A stretch of DNA of 64,000 nt, taken from assembly GCF_020181035.1 (NCBI RefSeq), contig NZ_JAIQYY010000033.1, forward strand, positions 1 through 64,000, in the 5' to 3' direction. The stretch is from Streptomyces sp. CoH27 (GTDB taxonomy: Bacteria > Actinomycetota > Actinomycetes > Streptomycetales > Streptomycetaceae). Each line of letters begins with the position of its first letter. Within the stretch, counting starts at the first letter, position 1. The notes beneath the pieces were generated by a model that saw only the letters and a list, made by a program, of their open reading frames with translations, did not search any database and had not been told where the DNA came from. Of the stretch, positions 43,249 to 51,077 are shown piece after piece. Both the position numbers and the translations under genes were made by a program.

Positions 43249-44175
43249 CTAGATACGGCTGTGAGGGTTGTGCGGGGAGGGCAGGCCGGCGCCGGTCCAG
43301 CCGTCGGCGGGCCGGTCGAACCAGAGGTGGACCTGGCCGGTGCCGATGGAGTTCTCGTACTCGCCGTACTGGCGGGCCTTGGCGACACAGGCCTGCTCGC
43401 CGAGGGCGCCAGCCATCATCAGGTAGTGGAAGAACTTCGCCTCGGGCTTGTACTTCGAGAACTCCGGCATGGTGTCGAGGACCTTGTCGTGGCGGCCCTC
43501 CTTGAACCAGGCGATCCTCTCGTGGTCGGCCTCGCGCGCCTCGGGCGTGAAGATGTGCACCGGGTCGCTGGTTTCGTGGTCGCGCAGCTCGCGCAGCGGC
43601 CAGAAGGTGTGCGACAGCGCACCGGAGGCGATGAGCAGCACGCGCCGCCCCGGGGTGGCGGCGATGCCGTCGGCCAGGGCGCGGCCGAGGCGCAGGTGGT
43701 CCTCCATGTCGCCGGTCTGGCAGACCCCGATGGTCACCCACCGCTTGTCGGGCAGCCCCTCACCGAGGAACTTCCACAGATTGATGGTGGCGTAGTAGAT
43801 CGGCAGGTACTCGTCGTCGATCGCGGTGATCCAGGTGCCGTGCTTGTCGGCGAACTTCTCGATGTTCCGGGCGAGGTCGGGGTCGCCCGGGAAGTCGTAC
43901 GGCATCCGGCACATGCCGCGCGGCAGTTCCTCGGAGGTGAAGAGGCCGGCTCTGCGCTGCTGGGCGGTGACGACGAATTCGACCGTCGTGGCCCAGTGAG
44001 AGTCCAGCACGACGACGGTGTCGTAGTCGTCGCGCTCGAAGACGTCCTTGCGAAGCTGGTGCAGGCCGGTGACGAGGGTGATCTCCCTCCCCTCGTTCAG
44101 CTCCAGCCGGGTCTCCTTGGGAAGCACGATGGTGGGGACGTGGGCGAGCAGGCCCGCCCCGACGATCTCACCCAT
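43249..44175 (-). CDS. type III extradiol ring-cleavage dioxygenase (HpaD/LigB-like)
   Basis: The 308-residue protein belongs to the LigB superfamily of Fe(II) extradiol dioxygenases: GLLAHVPTIVLP with the first His ligand, VVLDSHWATTVEF with the second, and IASGALSHTFWPL with the catalytic His region. HpaD of this class opens 3,4-dihydroxyphenylacetate to a hydroxymuconate semialdehyde, which fits the adjacent dehydrogenase and FAH gene. The ATG at 44175 overlaps the dehydrogenase end by eight bases, so they are coupled. The catechol substrate is inferred. Confidence 0.88.
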   Translation of the reverse strand: MGEIVGAGLLAHVPTIVLPKETRLELNEGREITLVTGLHQLRKDVFERDDYDTVVVLDSHWATTVEFVVTAQQRRAGLFTSEELPRGMCRMPYDFPGDPDLARNIEKFADKHGTWITAIDDEYLPIYYATINLWKFLGEGLPDKRWVTIGVCQTGDMEDHLRLGRALADGIAATPGRRVLLIASGALSHTFWPLRELRDHETSDPVHIFTPEAREADHERIAWFKEGRHDKVLDTMPEFSKYKPEAKFFHYLMMAGALGEQACVAKARQYGEYENSIGTGQVHLWFDRPADGWTGAGLPSPHNPHSRI

Positions 44176-45631
44176 GGTTCCTCCAGCCGTTCGGCGCGGT
44201 CACGGTGTTCTTCACGTCGCAGTAGAAGTCGAAGCTCCAGGTGCCGCCCTCACGGCCGACGCCGGAGTGGCGGGAGCCGCCGAAGGGCGCCTGCAGGTCG
44301 CGGACGAAGAAGCAGTTGGTCCAGACCGTGCCCGCGACGAGGCGGGCGGTGACGCGCTCGGCGCGCTCGCGTGAGCCGGTGGCGACGGTGGCGGCCAGCC
44401 CGAAGCGGGTGTCGTTGGCCAGCCGGACCGCCTCGTCCTCGTCGGCGAAGGTCTGGAGGGTCAGGACCGGCCCGAAGACCTCCTCCTGAACGATCTCCGA
44501 GTCCTGGGCGACGTCGGTGAGGAGGGTCGGCGCGTAGTACTGGCCGTCCTTGCGGTGGCCGCCGATGACCGCGCGGGCCCCGGCCGCGATCGCCCGCTGC
44601 ACGAACCCGTCGATCTTCTCCAGCTGGCGCGGGTGGATGTTCGGCCCGATGTCGGTGGCCTCGTCACGCGGGTCGCCCTGGGTGAGCTGCCCGGCCTTCT
44701 CGACGAAGCGGCGGGTGAACTCCTCGGCGACCGGCTCCTCGACCAGGAAGCGCGTCGCGGCCAGGCACACCTGCCCGGCGTTGTCGTACTGCTCCACCGC
44801 CAGGTCGACCGCGAGGTCCAGGTCGGCGTCGGCGAACACCAACAGGGGCGACTTGCCGCCGAGTTCGAGACTGAGCGGGGTCAGGTTCGCGGCAGCCGAG
44901 GCCGCGATCCGCTGCGCCGTCGGCACCGAACCGGTGAAGCTGATCCGCCGCACGTCAGGGTGCGAGGTCAGGGCGTCACCGATCTCCGAGCCGTACCCCT
45001 GCACGACGTTCAGCACCCCGGCCGGCAGCCCGGCCTCGGCGGCGATGTCGGCCAGCAGCGAGGCGGTCAGCGGGGTCCACTCGGCGGGCTTGAGGACGAG
45101 CGTGTTGCCGGCCGCGAGAGCCGGGGCGACCTTCCACGTGGCCAGCATCAAGGGGGCGTTCCACGGGGTGATCAGCACACAGGGGCCCGCCGGGTCCCAG
45201 CTGATGTGGTTGGTGTGCCCGCGCGTCTCGAAGTCCTCGTGCTCCAGCCTCAGCAGCCAGTCCGCGAAGAAGCGGAAGTTGTGGGCGACGCGGGGCATGA
45301 CGCCCCGGCGGTGGGAGCGGAGCAGGGCGCCGTTGTCGGTGGTCTCCACGATCGCGAGCTCTTCCAGCCGCTTCTCGACGCCGTCGGCGACGGCGTGCAG
45401 GATGCGGGCGCGTTCGGCGCGGGGGGTGGCGGCCCAGGCGGGGAAGGCGGCCTTCGCCGCGGCCACGGCCGCCGCCGCCTCCATCGCGGTGCCCCGGGAG
45501 ATCTCACCGAGGACGCTTCCGTCGATCGGCGAGACGTCGGTGAACGTTTCGGTGGAGGCGACGCGCTCGCCGCCGATCCAGTGCCGGGTGTCGACGGCGA
45601 CCCCGGCCACCGTGAGGGTGTGCTCGGTCAT
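44168..45631 (-). CDS. aldehyde dehydrogenase (HpaE-like semialdehyde dehydrogenase)
   Basis: The 487-residue enzyme has PWNAPLMLATWK, general base Glu in LELGGKSPLLVF, catalytic Cys in NAGQVCLAATRF, and EEVFGPVLTLQTF. It resembles 5-carboxymethyl-2-hydroxymuconate semialdehyde dehydrogenases (HpaE) and lies between the dioxygenase and decarboxylase-like genes, so it should oxidise the ring-cleavage semialdehyde with NAD. ATG at 45631. It is distinct from the PuuC-like dehydrogenase at 34888, about 40 percent alike by eye. Confidence 0.88.
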   Translation of the reverse strand: MTEHTLTVAGVAVDTRHWIGGERVASTETFTDVSPIDGSVLGEISRGTAMEAAAAVAAAKAAFPAWAATPRAERARILHAVADGVEKRLEELAIVETTDNGALLRSHRRGVMPRVAHNFRFFADWLLRLEHEDFETRGHTNHISWDPAGPCVLITPWNAPLMLATWKVAPALAAGNTLVLKPAEWTPLTASLLADIAAEAGLPAGVLNVVQGYGSEIGDALTSHPDVRRISFTGSVPTAQRIAASAAANLTPLSLELGGKSPLLVFADADLDLAVDLAVEQYDNAGQVCLAATRFLVEEPVAEEFTRRFVEKAGQLTQGDPRDEATDIGPNIHPRQLEKIDGFVQRAIAAGARAVIGGHRKDGQYYAPTLLTDVAQDSEIVQEEVFGPVLTLQTFADEDEAVRLANDTRFGLAATVATGSRERAERVTARLVAGTVWTNCFFVRDLQAPFGGSRHSGVGREGGTWSFDFYCDVKNTVTAPNGWRNHG

Positions 45632-45665
45632 GTCCGGTCTCCAAGTCCTGTGGTGTGTAAGGGGG

Positions 45666-46472
45666 TTACTCGGCGCCGGACGTGCCGGACTCCAGCAGCC
45701 GGCCGCCGTCCCAGACGACGCCGACCTGCCGGTAGTAGGCGGCGATCGGTTCGCGGATCTCCAGGCGTGCCAGGTCCTCGGTGGGCGCCTCGAACAGCTC
45801 CAGCTCGGCGTCGCCGACCCAGGGCTGCCCGCCTTCGAAGGAGGCGGCGCCGGACTCGATCAGCTCGTCGAGCGCCAGGCCCTTGCCCTTCTCGATGGAG
45901 GGCAGCCAGCGGTGGTGGGCCATGGGGTGGCCGTTGACGAACCCGTTGGTCTCCGACGGCTCGCGCAGGGTGACCACGGCCTGGGCGAGGCGCCGGTCCG
46001 CGGCGGCCAGGGTCGCCCCGAAGCGGGCGCCCGCCTCGATGCGCGGCGCGGGCCCGTACGGGTGCGGGCGGGTCTGGTGGATCGAGCCGAGCTTCTTCGG
46101 GTATCCCTGGTGCAGTCCGCGGGCGATGGCGAAGTCCTTGTCGACCCAGATGTAGACGCAGCGGCTGTAGGTCTGTCCCCGGTACTTGCAGCGGACGACC
46201 GCGAAGGCCTCCTTGTACTGGGCGAGCACCGGGTCCAGCAGCTCCTGGCCCGATTCCGAGCAGGACTGCCAGTCGGCCCAGATCAGAGCAACCGCGCCAG
46301 GGTCCTCGTCTGCCAGCTCCAGCGGCTCGGGCAGCAGTTCACGCACCCGGGAGGGGTCCGTGCGGTACTCGACGGTCAGCAGGTCGCCGGAGTAGCGCCA
46401 CGGCGGGGACGGGATCAGCGAGGAGGCACCGCTCGCCGTCTTGGGGTGGAAGTAACCACGGACAGTGGACAT
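45666..46472 (-). CDS. acetoacetate-decarboxylase-family protein
   Basis: The 268-residue protein is an ADC-superfamily member: PPWRYSGDLLTVEYRTD, the EAFAVVRCKYRG region and WVDKDFAIARGLHQGYPKKLG, where the Lys pair corresponds to the Schiff-base lysine area of acetoacetate decarboxylase. Characterised relatives include decarboxylases and aldolase-dehydratases acting on oxoacids. It occupies the position where HpaH/HpaI-type steps would be expected, so it may process a pyruvate-like ring-cleavage product (inference). ATG at 46472, 12 bases after the reductase stop. Confidence 0.8.
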   Translation of the reverse strand: MSTVRGYFHPKTASGASSLIPSPPWRYSGDLLTVEYRTDPSRVRELLPEPLELADEDPGAVALIWADWQSCSESGQELLDPVLAQYKEAFAVVRCKYRGQTYSRCVYIWVDKDFAIARGLHQGYPKKLGSIHQTRPHPYGPAPRIEAGARFGATLAAADRRLAQAVVTLREPSETNGFVNGHPMAHHRWLPSIEKGKGLALDELIESGAASFEGGQPWVGDAELELFEAPTEDLARLEIREPIAAYYRQVGVVWDGGRLLESGTSGAE

Positions 46473-46483
46473 GAAGGGATTCC

Positions 46484-47713
46484 TTACGCGGTGAGGGCGG
46501 GCTGCTTGAGCAACTGGGCGCGATACCGGGCGGCCCCCATCGCGGCGGCCTGACCGCCGAGCGCGACGACGCCGACGAGCCGGTCCCCGGCGTGGTATCC
46601 GACGAGGACGTCACCGTCGGGGTCGCCGTCCAGGATCCGTACGTCGTCCTTGCCCAGGACGGGCGCGCCGAAGGACTGCAGCCGGAAGTCGTGCTGATCG
46701 CTCCAGAACGTCGGCAGCGGGGCGAAGGGCACCAACTCCCCGTCCTTTCCGGTGAGATGGGCGACGAGGGCCTTCGCGGCGTGCTTGGCCGTGTCGGTGG
46801 GGATCGACCAGTGCTCGACACGCCGGGGTACGCCGTCGTAGCGGGCATTGGGGAAGCGGGCGACGTCGCCGACCGCGACGACTTCCGGCCGCCCCCCGAC
46901 CCGCAGCTGCTCGCAGGTGAGGACGCCGTCACTGAGGTCGAGGCCGTTGCCCTCCAGCCACTCGACGTTGGCCACGGAGCCGACCGACTCCACGACCACA
47001 TCGGCGGGCAGCACAGTGCCGTCGCTCAGCACGACCCCGGTGACACGGTCCTCGCCCTCGAAACCGGATACTCCGGTGCCCAGTGCGAAGCGCACCCCGC
47101 GCTCCTCGTGCCGCTTCAGCAGCGCGCGACCCAGCAGTTCGCCGAGCGGACCGACCATGGGCAGGGGGAGCGGATCGACGACGGTCACCTCGCGGACGCC
47201 GAGGCCCACGGCGGTGGCGGCGACCTCGCAGCCGATGAAGCCGGCGCCGACCACGACCACGCGGGCACCAGGGCGGGTCAGCTCGTCGCGCAGGCCCTGG
47301 GCGTCGGCGAGGGTGCGGACGGTGTGGCGGCCGACGAGCGGGCCGGGGCAGCGCAGGCGCCGGGGCCGCATGCCGGTGGCGACGACCAGTCCGTCGTAGG
47401 AGATCGCCGAGCCGTCGTCGAGTTCGACGACACGCTGGTCGAGGTCGGCTGCGACGACCCTCGTGCCGAGCCGCCACTCCACGTCGGCGGCGGCTGCCTT
47501 CGGCGTGAAGGCGAGCGACTCGAAGGGTGCCTTGCCGGCCAGCACCTCCTTGGACAGCGGGGGCCGGTTGTAGGGCATGTGGGGCTCATCACCGATGACC
47601 GTGATCGTCCCGGTCCAGCCCGCCGCGCGCAGTTGTTCGGCGGCGCGCAGGCCGCCCATCGAGCCGCCGGCGACGACGACACGTCCGCTCGTGGGTGCGG
47701 TCATGGCGGTCAT
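46484..47713 (-). CDS. FAD-dependent ferredoxin reductase
   Basis: The 409-residue flavoprotein has the N-terminal FAD dinucleotide motif (VVAGGSMGGLRAAEQLR), the NAD-binding motif (VVVVGAGFIGCEVAATA), the second FAD motif (VVAVGDVARFPN) and the C-terminal reductase domain (FWSDQHDFRLQSFG). It passes electrons from NAD(P)H to the ferredoxins and so to the two P450s. The ATG at 47713 overlaps the ferredoxin stop as ATGA; the ATG at 47704 has a better spaced GAGGG and is possible. Confidence 0.9.
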   Translation of the reverse strand: MTAMTAPTSGRVVVAGGSMGGLRAAEQLRAAGWTGTITVIGDEPHMPYNRPPLSKEVLAGKAPFESLAFTPKAAAADVEWRLGTRVVAADLDQRVVELDDGSAISYDGLVVATGMRPRRLRCPGPLVGRHTVRTLADAQGLRDELTRPGARVVVVGAGFIGCEVAATAVGLGVREVTVVDPLPLPMVGPLGELLGRALLKRHEERGVRFALGTGVSGFEGEDRVTGVVLSDGTVLPADVVVESVGSVANVEWLEGNGLDLSDGVLTCEQLRVGGRPEVVAVGDVARFPNARYDGVPRRVEHWSIPTDTAKHAAKALVAHLTGKDGELVPFAPLPTFWSDQHDFRLQSFGAPVLGKDDVRILDGDPDGDVLVGYHAGDRLVGVVALGGQAAAMGAARYRAQLLKQPALTA

Positions 47714-47898
47714 CCCTCGATCCGGATGGCCTGCAGCGGACACACGTCGGCGGCCTCTTCGACCTCGTCGCGCAGCGCGTCATCGGGGTCGGACACGTAC
47801 ACCAGGTGTCCGTCGTCGTCCATCGAGAAGACGTCGGGGGCGGCGAAGACGCACTGGCCGTGGTCCTGGCACTTGTTCATGTCGACGACGACCTTCAT
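47710..47898 (-). CDS. 3Fe-4S-type ferredoxin (P450 partner)
   Basis: The 62-residue protein has CQDHGQC and a distal ADVCPLQAIRIEG, the same pattern as the ferredoxin at 40014. The ATG at 47898 has AGGAGGA six bases upstream. It is the first gene of a six-gene operon (ferredoxin, reductase, decarboxylase-like, dehydrogenase, dioxygenase, FAH), whose -35/-10 is at 48040-48068. With the reductase it forms a complete P450 electron chain. Confidence 0.92.
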   Translation of the reverse strand: MKVVVDMNKCQDHGQCVFAAPDVFSMDDDGHLVYVSDPDDALRDEVEEAADVCPLQAIRIEG

Positions 47899-48023
47899 GG
47901 CGGTCCTCCTGAGGGGTGAGGGCGTCGGAGCAAAGAAGCAGGGAGAAGAGAGGGGCCCGGCCCGGGTATGGCCGGCCCCCTCGGCCAAAGGGGGCGAAAT
48001 CCAGCGGATGCCGCACCCCTCAC

Positions 48024-48068
48024 TCGTTTGGCTTCAAACAAGATAGGAAGCCGTCCGACCCTGGTCAA
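48024..48068 (-). promoter_or_regulatory. promoter of the ferredoxin-to-FAH operon with type B element
   Basis: On the minus strand TTGACC (48068-48063), 17 bp, TATCTT (48045-48040), followed directly by the B dyad TCGTTTGGCTTCAAA (48024-48038, plus-strand reading). A type A element lies just upstream at 48073-48086. Confidence 0.65.
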
Positions 48069-48072
48069 TACC

Positions 48073-48145
48073 TGTCCAGATGGATAACTTTTTTCTACCA
48101 GCCCCTTGCGGGGCCGCAACCCCCTCCATATCGTTCGGGATCAAA
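48073..48145 (+). promoter_or_regulatory. type A element and glutamine-synthetase promoter with type B element
   Basis: TGTCCAGATGGATA (48073-48086) is a type A element, reading TATCCATCTGGACA on the other strand. A plus-strand promoter TTGCGG (48106-48111), 17 bp, TATCGT (48129-48134) runs into TCGTTCGGGATCAAA (48131-48145). The 350-base region 47899-48248 thus holds two divergent promoters, two B and one A element. Confidence 0.65.
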
Positions 48146-48248
48146 TGACTAGCCCGGGGCGCGCTTCTCCCCCGCCCCGGCCTCCCTCCGCACCCCTCCC
48201 CAGTGCCCCAGGCACAGGGAGTCCCTTCCTTCCGCCAAGGAGACACCG

Positions 48249-49604
48249 GTGAGCGCATCCGACACCCCAGACATCCGCCGGCACATGGAGCGGCTCGCCG
48301 CCGAGGGCGTCGACGTGGTCCGGGTGGTTTACCCCGACCTGATCGGCACGGACCGCGCCCGCGAGGTGCTGCTGGACCATCTGCCGTCTGCCTGCGACCA
48401 CGGTCTCGCCTTCTGCCGCGCCGTCTACCACACCACCCCGCAGGGCGACGTCGTCCCGGTCGCAGGCGGTCTCGACGCCGGCCTGCCGGACGTGACCGTA
48501 CGCCCCGACCTGTCCACCCTGGCCGTCCTGCCCTGGGAGCCGGGTGTCGCCGCATGCCTGGGCGAGGTCACCGACCCGGCGACCGGTGCCCCGGCCCCCG
48601 AGTCCCCCCGCGACCTGCTGCGCACCGTCCTGGTCCGCTGCGCCGAGCAGGGACTGCGCCCCGTCGTCGGCCCCGAGCTGGAGTACTTCCTGCTGGAAAC
48701 CGCCCCCAGCTCGCCCACCGGCTGGCGCCGCTCACCGGAGACCACCGGTGCCGTCTACACCGCGGGCCTGCGCGCCGACCCCGACAACCACCTGCTGCGC
48801 ACCCTGCGCGCGCTGCGCGACCTCGGGCTGGGTGTCGTCACCGGCAACCACGAGTTCGACGGCGGCCAGTACGAGATCAACCTGACCCACTCCGCCGCCC
48901 TCGACGCCGCCGACCGCGCCTTCCGCTTCAAGGCGGCCGTCAAGGAACTGGCCCGCAAGGAGGGCAACCTCGCCACCTTCATGGCCAAGCCTTTCGGCGA
49001 CGCGGGCGGCTCCGGCTTCCACCTCCACCTGTCGTGCAACGACGCCGATGGTCAGAACGCCTTCGACGACCCGGCGGGCTCGTACGGCCTGTCCGCCACG
49101 GCCCGGCACGCCATCGCGGGCATTCTCGCCCACGCGCCCGCGCTCGCAGCCCTGGCCAACCCGACCGTGAACTCGTACAAGCGCTTCGGCCCGGACACCC
49201 TCGCGCCCTGGCTGATCGACTGGGGGCTCGACAACCGCAGCGCCATGGTCCGCATCCCACCGGAGCGCGGTGGCGGGGCGCGGCTGGAGCTGCGGCTGGG
49301 CGACGCAAGCGCCAACCCATACCTGCTGATCGCCGGCACGATCGCCGCCGCTTCGCTCGGCGTCCAGGCCGGCGAGGAACCGCCCGCCCCCTTGGAGGGC
49401 TACGGCTACGACACCTCCCGTGCCGCCCTGCTGCCCCAGAGCCTGTCGGCCGCGCTCGACGCGCTGGAGTCGGACACCGCCCTGACCGACCTGCTCGGCA
49501 AGGACTTCACCACGTCCTTCCTCACCTACAAGCGGGACGAGCTCGAACGCTTCGGGCGGCACGTCACCGACTGGGAGTTCACCGAGTACGCCTACCACCT
49601 GTAA
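48249..49604 (+). CDS. glutamine-synthetase-like gamma-glutamyl-amine ligase
   Basis: The 451-residue protein has the GS catalytic fold: Glu metal ligands in GPELEYFLLE, GNHEFDGGQYEINL, the ATP-site MAKPFGDAGGSGFHLHLS, NSYKRFGPD and the RLELRLGDASANPYL region. It lacks the adenylylation-site Tyr of housekeeping GlnA and is shorter, like gamma-glutamylpolyamine, -ethanolamide or -anilide synthetases. It would ligate glutamate to an amine, the first step of a PuuA-type route. The GTG at 48249 follows AAGGAG. A related GS gene neighbours P450s in mycobacterial morpholine clusters. The amine is unknown. Confidence 0.88.
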   Translation: MSASDTPDIRRHMERLAAEGVDVVRVVYPDLIGTDRAREVLLDHLPSACDHGLAFCRAVYHTTPQGDVVPVAGGLDAGLPDVTVRPDLSTLAVLPWEPGVAACLGEVTDPATGAPAPESPRDLLRTVLVRCAEQGLRPVVGPELEYFLLETAPSSPTGWRRSPETTGAVYTAGLRADPDNHLLRTLRALRDLGLGVVTGNHEFDGGQYEINLTHSAALDAADRAFRFKAAVKELARKEGNLATFMAKPFGDAGGSGFHLHLSCNDADGQNAFDDPAGSYGLSATARHAIAGILAHAPALAALANPTVNSYKRFGPDTLAPWLIDWGLDNRSAMVRIPPERGGGARLELRLGDASANPYLLIAGTIAAASLGVQAGEEPPAPLEGYGYDTSRAALLPQSLSAALDALESDTALTDLLGKDFTTSFLTYKRDELERFGRHVTDWEFTEYAYHL

Positions 49605-49640
49605 ACCCGCCCCGAAACCCTCGCCCGAAGGACCCGCCAC

Positions 49641-50957
49641 ATGACCAGCCCCACCGTTCCCGCCGTCCCCACCACCCGAGCCGAGCTGCGCGCAGCCCTC
49701 GCCGAGCCCCTGCCGCTCGACCGGGTGGACCTCGCCGACCTCGACAACTTCGCCGACGGCATCACCCCGTGGCGCATGTTCCACACCCTGCGCCACCAGG
49801 ACCCGGTCCACTGGCAGCCCGAAGAGGCCCCCAACTCCGGCTTCTGGGCAGTGACCCGGCACGCCGACATCGCCGCCGTCGACCGCGACCCGGAGACTTT
49901 CACCTCCACGCGCTTCGTCAACCTCGAAGAACTCGACGACGACCAGATCAAGAAGCGCGCGTCCATCCTGGAGATGGACGGCGTCCGCCACCGCGCCCTG
50001 CGCAACGTGATCCAGCGGCAGTTCGGCGCGAGCGTCATCAACAGCTACAGCGACTTCCTGCGCGGCCTGACCGCCAAGACGCTCGACGCGGCCCTCGCCA
50101 AGGGCACCTTCGACTTCGTCGCCGACGTCTCCGCCGACTTCCCCATCAACGTCCTGGCCCGGCTCCTCGACGTCCCGCCGGAGGACAACCAGCAGCTCAT
50201 CGACTGGGGCAACCGCATCATCGGCAACACCGACCCCGACTACGCGGATGTCCTGCTGCACAGCGAGGAGAGCGAGAAGTACCGCGACCTGCCGTTCCGT
50301 TCCCCAGCGTCGATCGAAGTCTTCGAGTACGGCAGGGAGTTGGCGCGGCAGCGGCGCGGCGGCGACGGTACGGACCTGGTCTCGAAGCTCGTCAACACCA
50401 CGCCGCGCGACGGCGTCCCGCTCTCGGCCGAGGACTTCGACAACTACTTCCTGCTCCTGGTGGTGGCCGGAAACGAGACCACCCGCCACACCATCTCCCA
50501 CTCCATGCTGGCCCTCCTCCAGCACCCCGAGCAGCTGGCGAAGCTGAAGGACGACCCGTCCCTGATCCCCACGGCGGTCGAGGAGTTCCTGCGCTGGGCC
50601 TCCCCCGTCTACCACTTCCGCCGCACCGCCACCCGCGACGTCGAACTCGGCGGCAAGCACATCAAGGAAGGCGACAAGGTCGTCATGTGGTACGCCTCCG
50701 GCAACCGCGACGAAGAAGTCTTCGGCAACCCCTACGACTTCGAGGTCACCCGGCAGAACAACGACCACGTCACCTTCGGCAAGGGCAGCCCCCACCTCTG
50801 CCTGGGCAACCTCCTCGCCCGCACCGAGATCCGCATCATGTTCGAGGAGCTCATCCCGCGCATCGCTGACATCAAGCTCGCCGGCGACGTACCCCGCGTC
50901 CGCTCCAACTTCGTCAACGGCATCAAGAAGCTGCCGGTCGAGGTCACCCTCGCCTGA
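49641..50957 (+). CDS. cytochrome P450 (CYP125/linalool-hydroxylase-like group)
   Basis: The 438-residue P450 has a canonical I-helix VVAGNETTRHTI (AGNETT 276-281), ExxR in EEFLRW and haem loop FGKGSPHLCLGN (Cys387). HFRRTATRDVELGG and the haem loop resemble the CYP124/CYP125/CYP111 group that hydroxylates unactivated carbons. ATG at 49641, 36 bases after the ligase, one transcript, with a strong terminator after it. Electrons probably come from the ferredoxin and reductase of the divergent operon. Confidence 0.93.
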   Translation: MTSPTVPAVPTTRAELRAALAEPLPLDRVDLADLDNFADGITPWRMFHTLRHQDPVHWQPEEAPNSGFWAVTRHADIAAVDRDPETFTSTRFVNLEELDDDQIKKRASILEMDGVRHRALRNVIQRQFGASVINSYSDFLRGLTAKTLDAALAKGTFDFVADVSADFPINVLARLLDVPPEDNQQLIDWGNRIIGNTDPDYADVLLHSEESEKYRDLPFRSPASIEVFEYGRELARQRRGGDGTDLVSKLVNTTPRDGVPLSAEDFDNYFLLLVVAGNETTRHTISHSMLALLQHPEQLAKLKDDPSLIPTAVEEFLRWASPVYHFRRTATRDVELGGKHIKEGDKVVMWYASGNRDEEVFGNPYDFEVTRQNNDHVTFGKGSPHLCLGNLLARTEIRIMFEELIPRIADIKLAGDVPRVRSNFVNGIKKLPVEVTLA

Positions 50958-50961
50958 CCGC

Positions 50962-50991
50962 CGGCCGCAGCCGTCCAGACGGCTGCGGCCG
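50962..50991 (+). terminator. intrinsic terminator-like hairpin after the second P450
   Basis: CGGCCGCAGCCGT and ACGGCTGCGGCCG form a 13-bp stem with a 4-base loop five bases after the stop. It is followed by a GC-only tandem repeat of CCCCGGGCG (about 2.7 copies, 50993-51015). Confidence 0.8.
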
Positions 50992-51077
50992 CCCCGGGCG
51001 CCCCGGGCGCCCCGGCCAGAACGAGCGGCCGCCCCTCACGTCTGCCCTCAAACACGCCCGCCTTGAGGATCGCCACG

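Noticed and set aside
44550-46553. A 667-codon plus-strand open frame
   Set aside because: Antisense to two well supported genes (semialdehyde dehydrogenase and ADC-like protein), with Ser/Arg-rich shadow composition.
48203-50869. An 888-codon plus-strand open frame across the ligase and P450
   Set aside because: Arg/Pro-rich in the third frame of two genes with clear motifs; it also reads across the stop and start between them.
50992-51016. CCCCGGGCG tandem repeat as a possible functional microsatellite
   Set aside because: Short, non-coding and directly after a terminator; GC-only repeats of this size are frequent in Streptomyces spacers.
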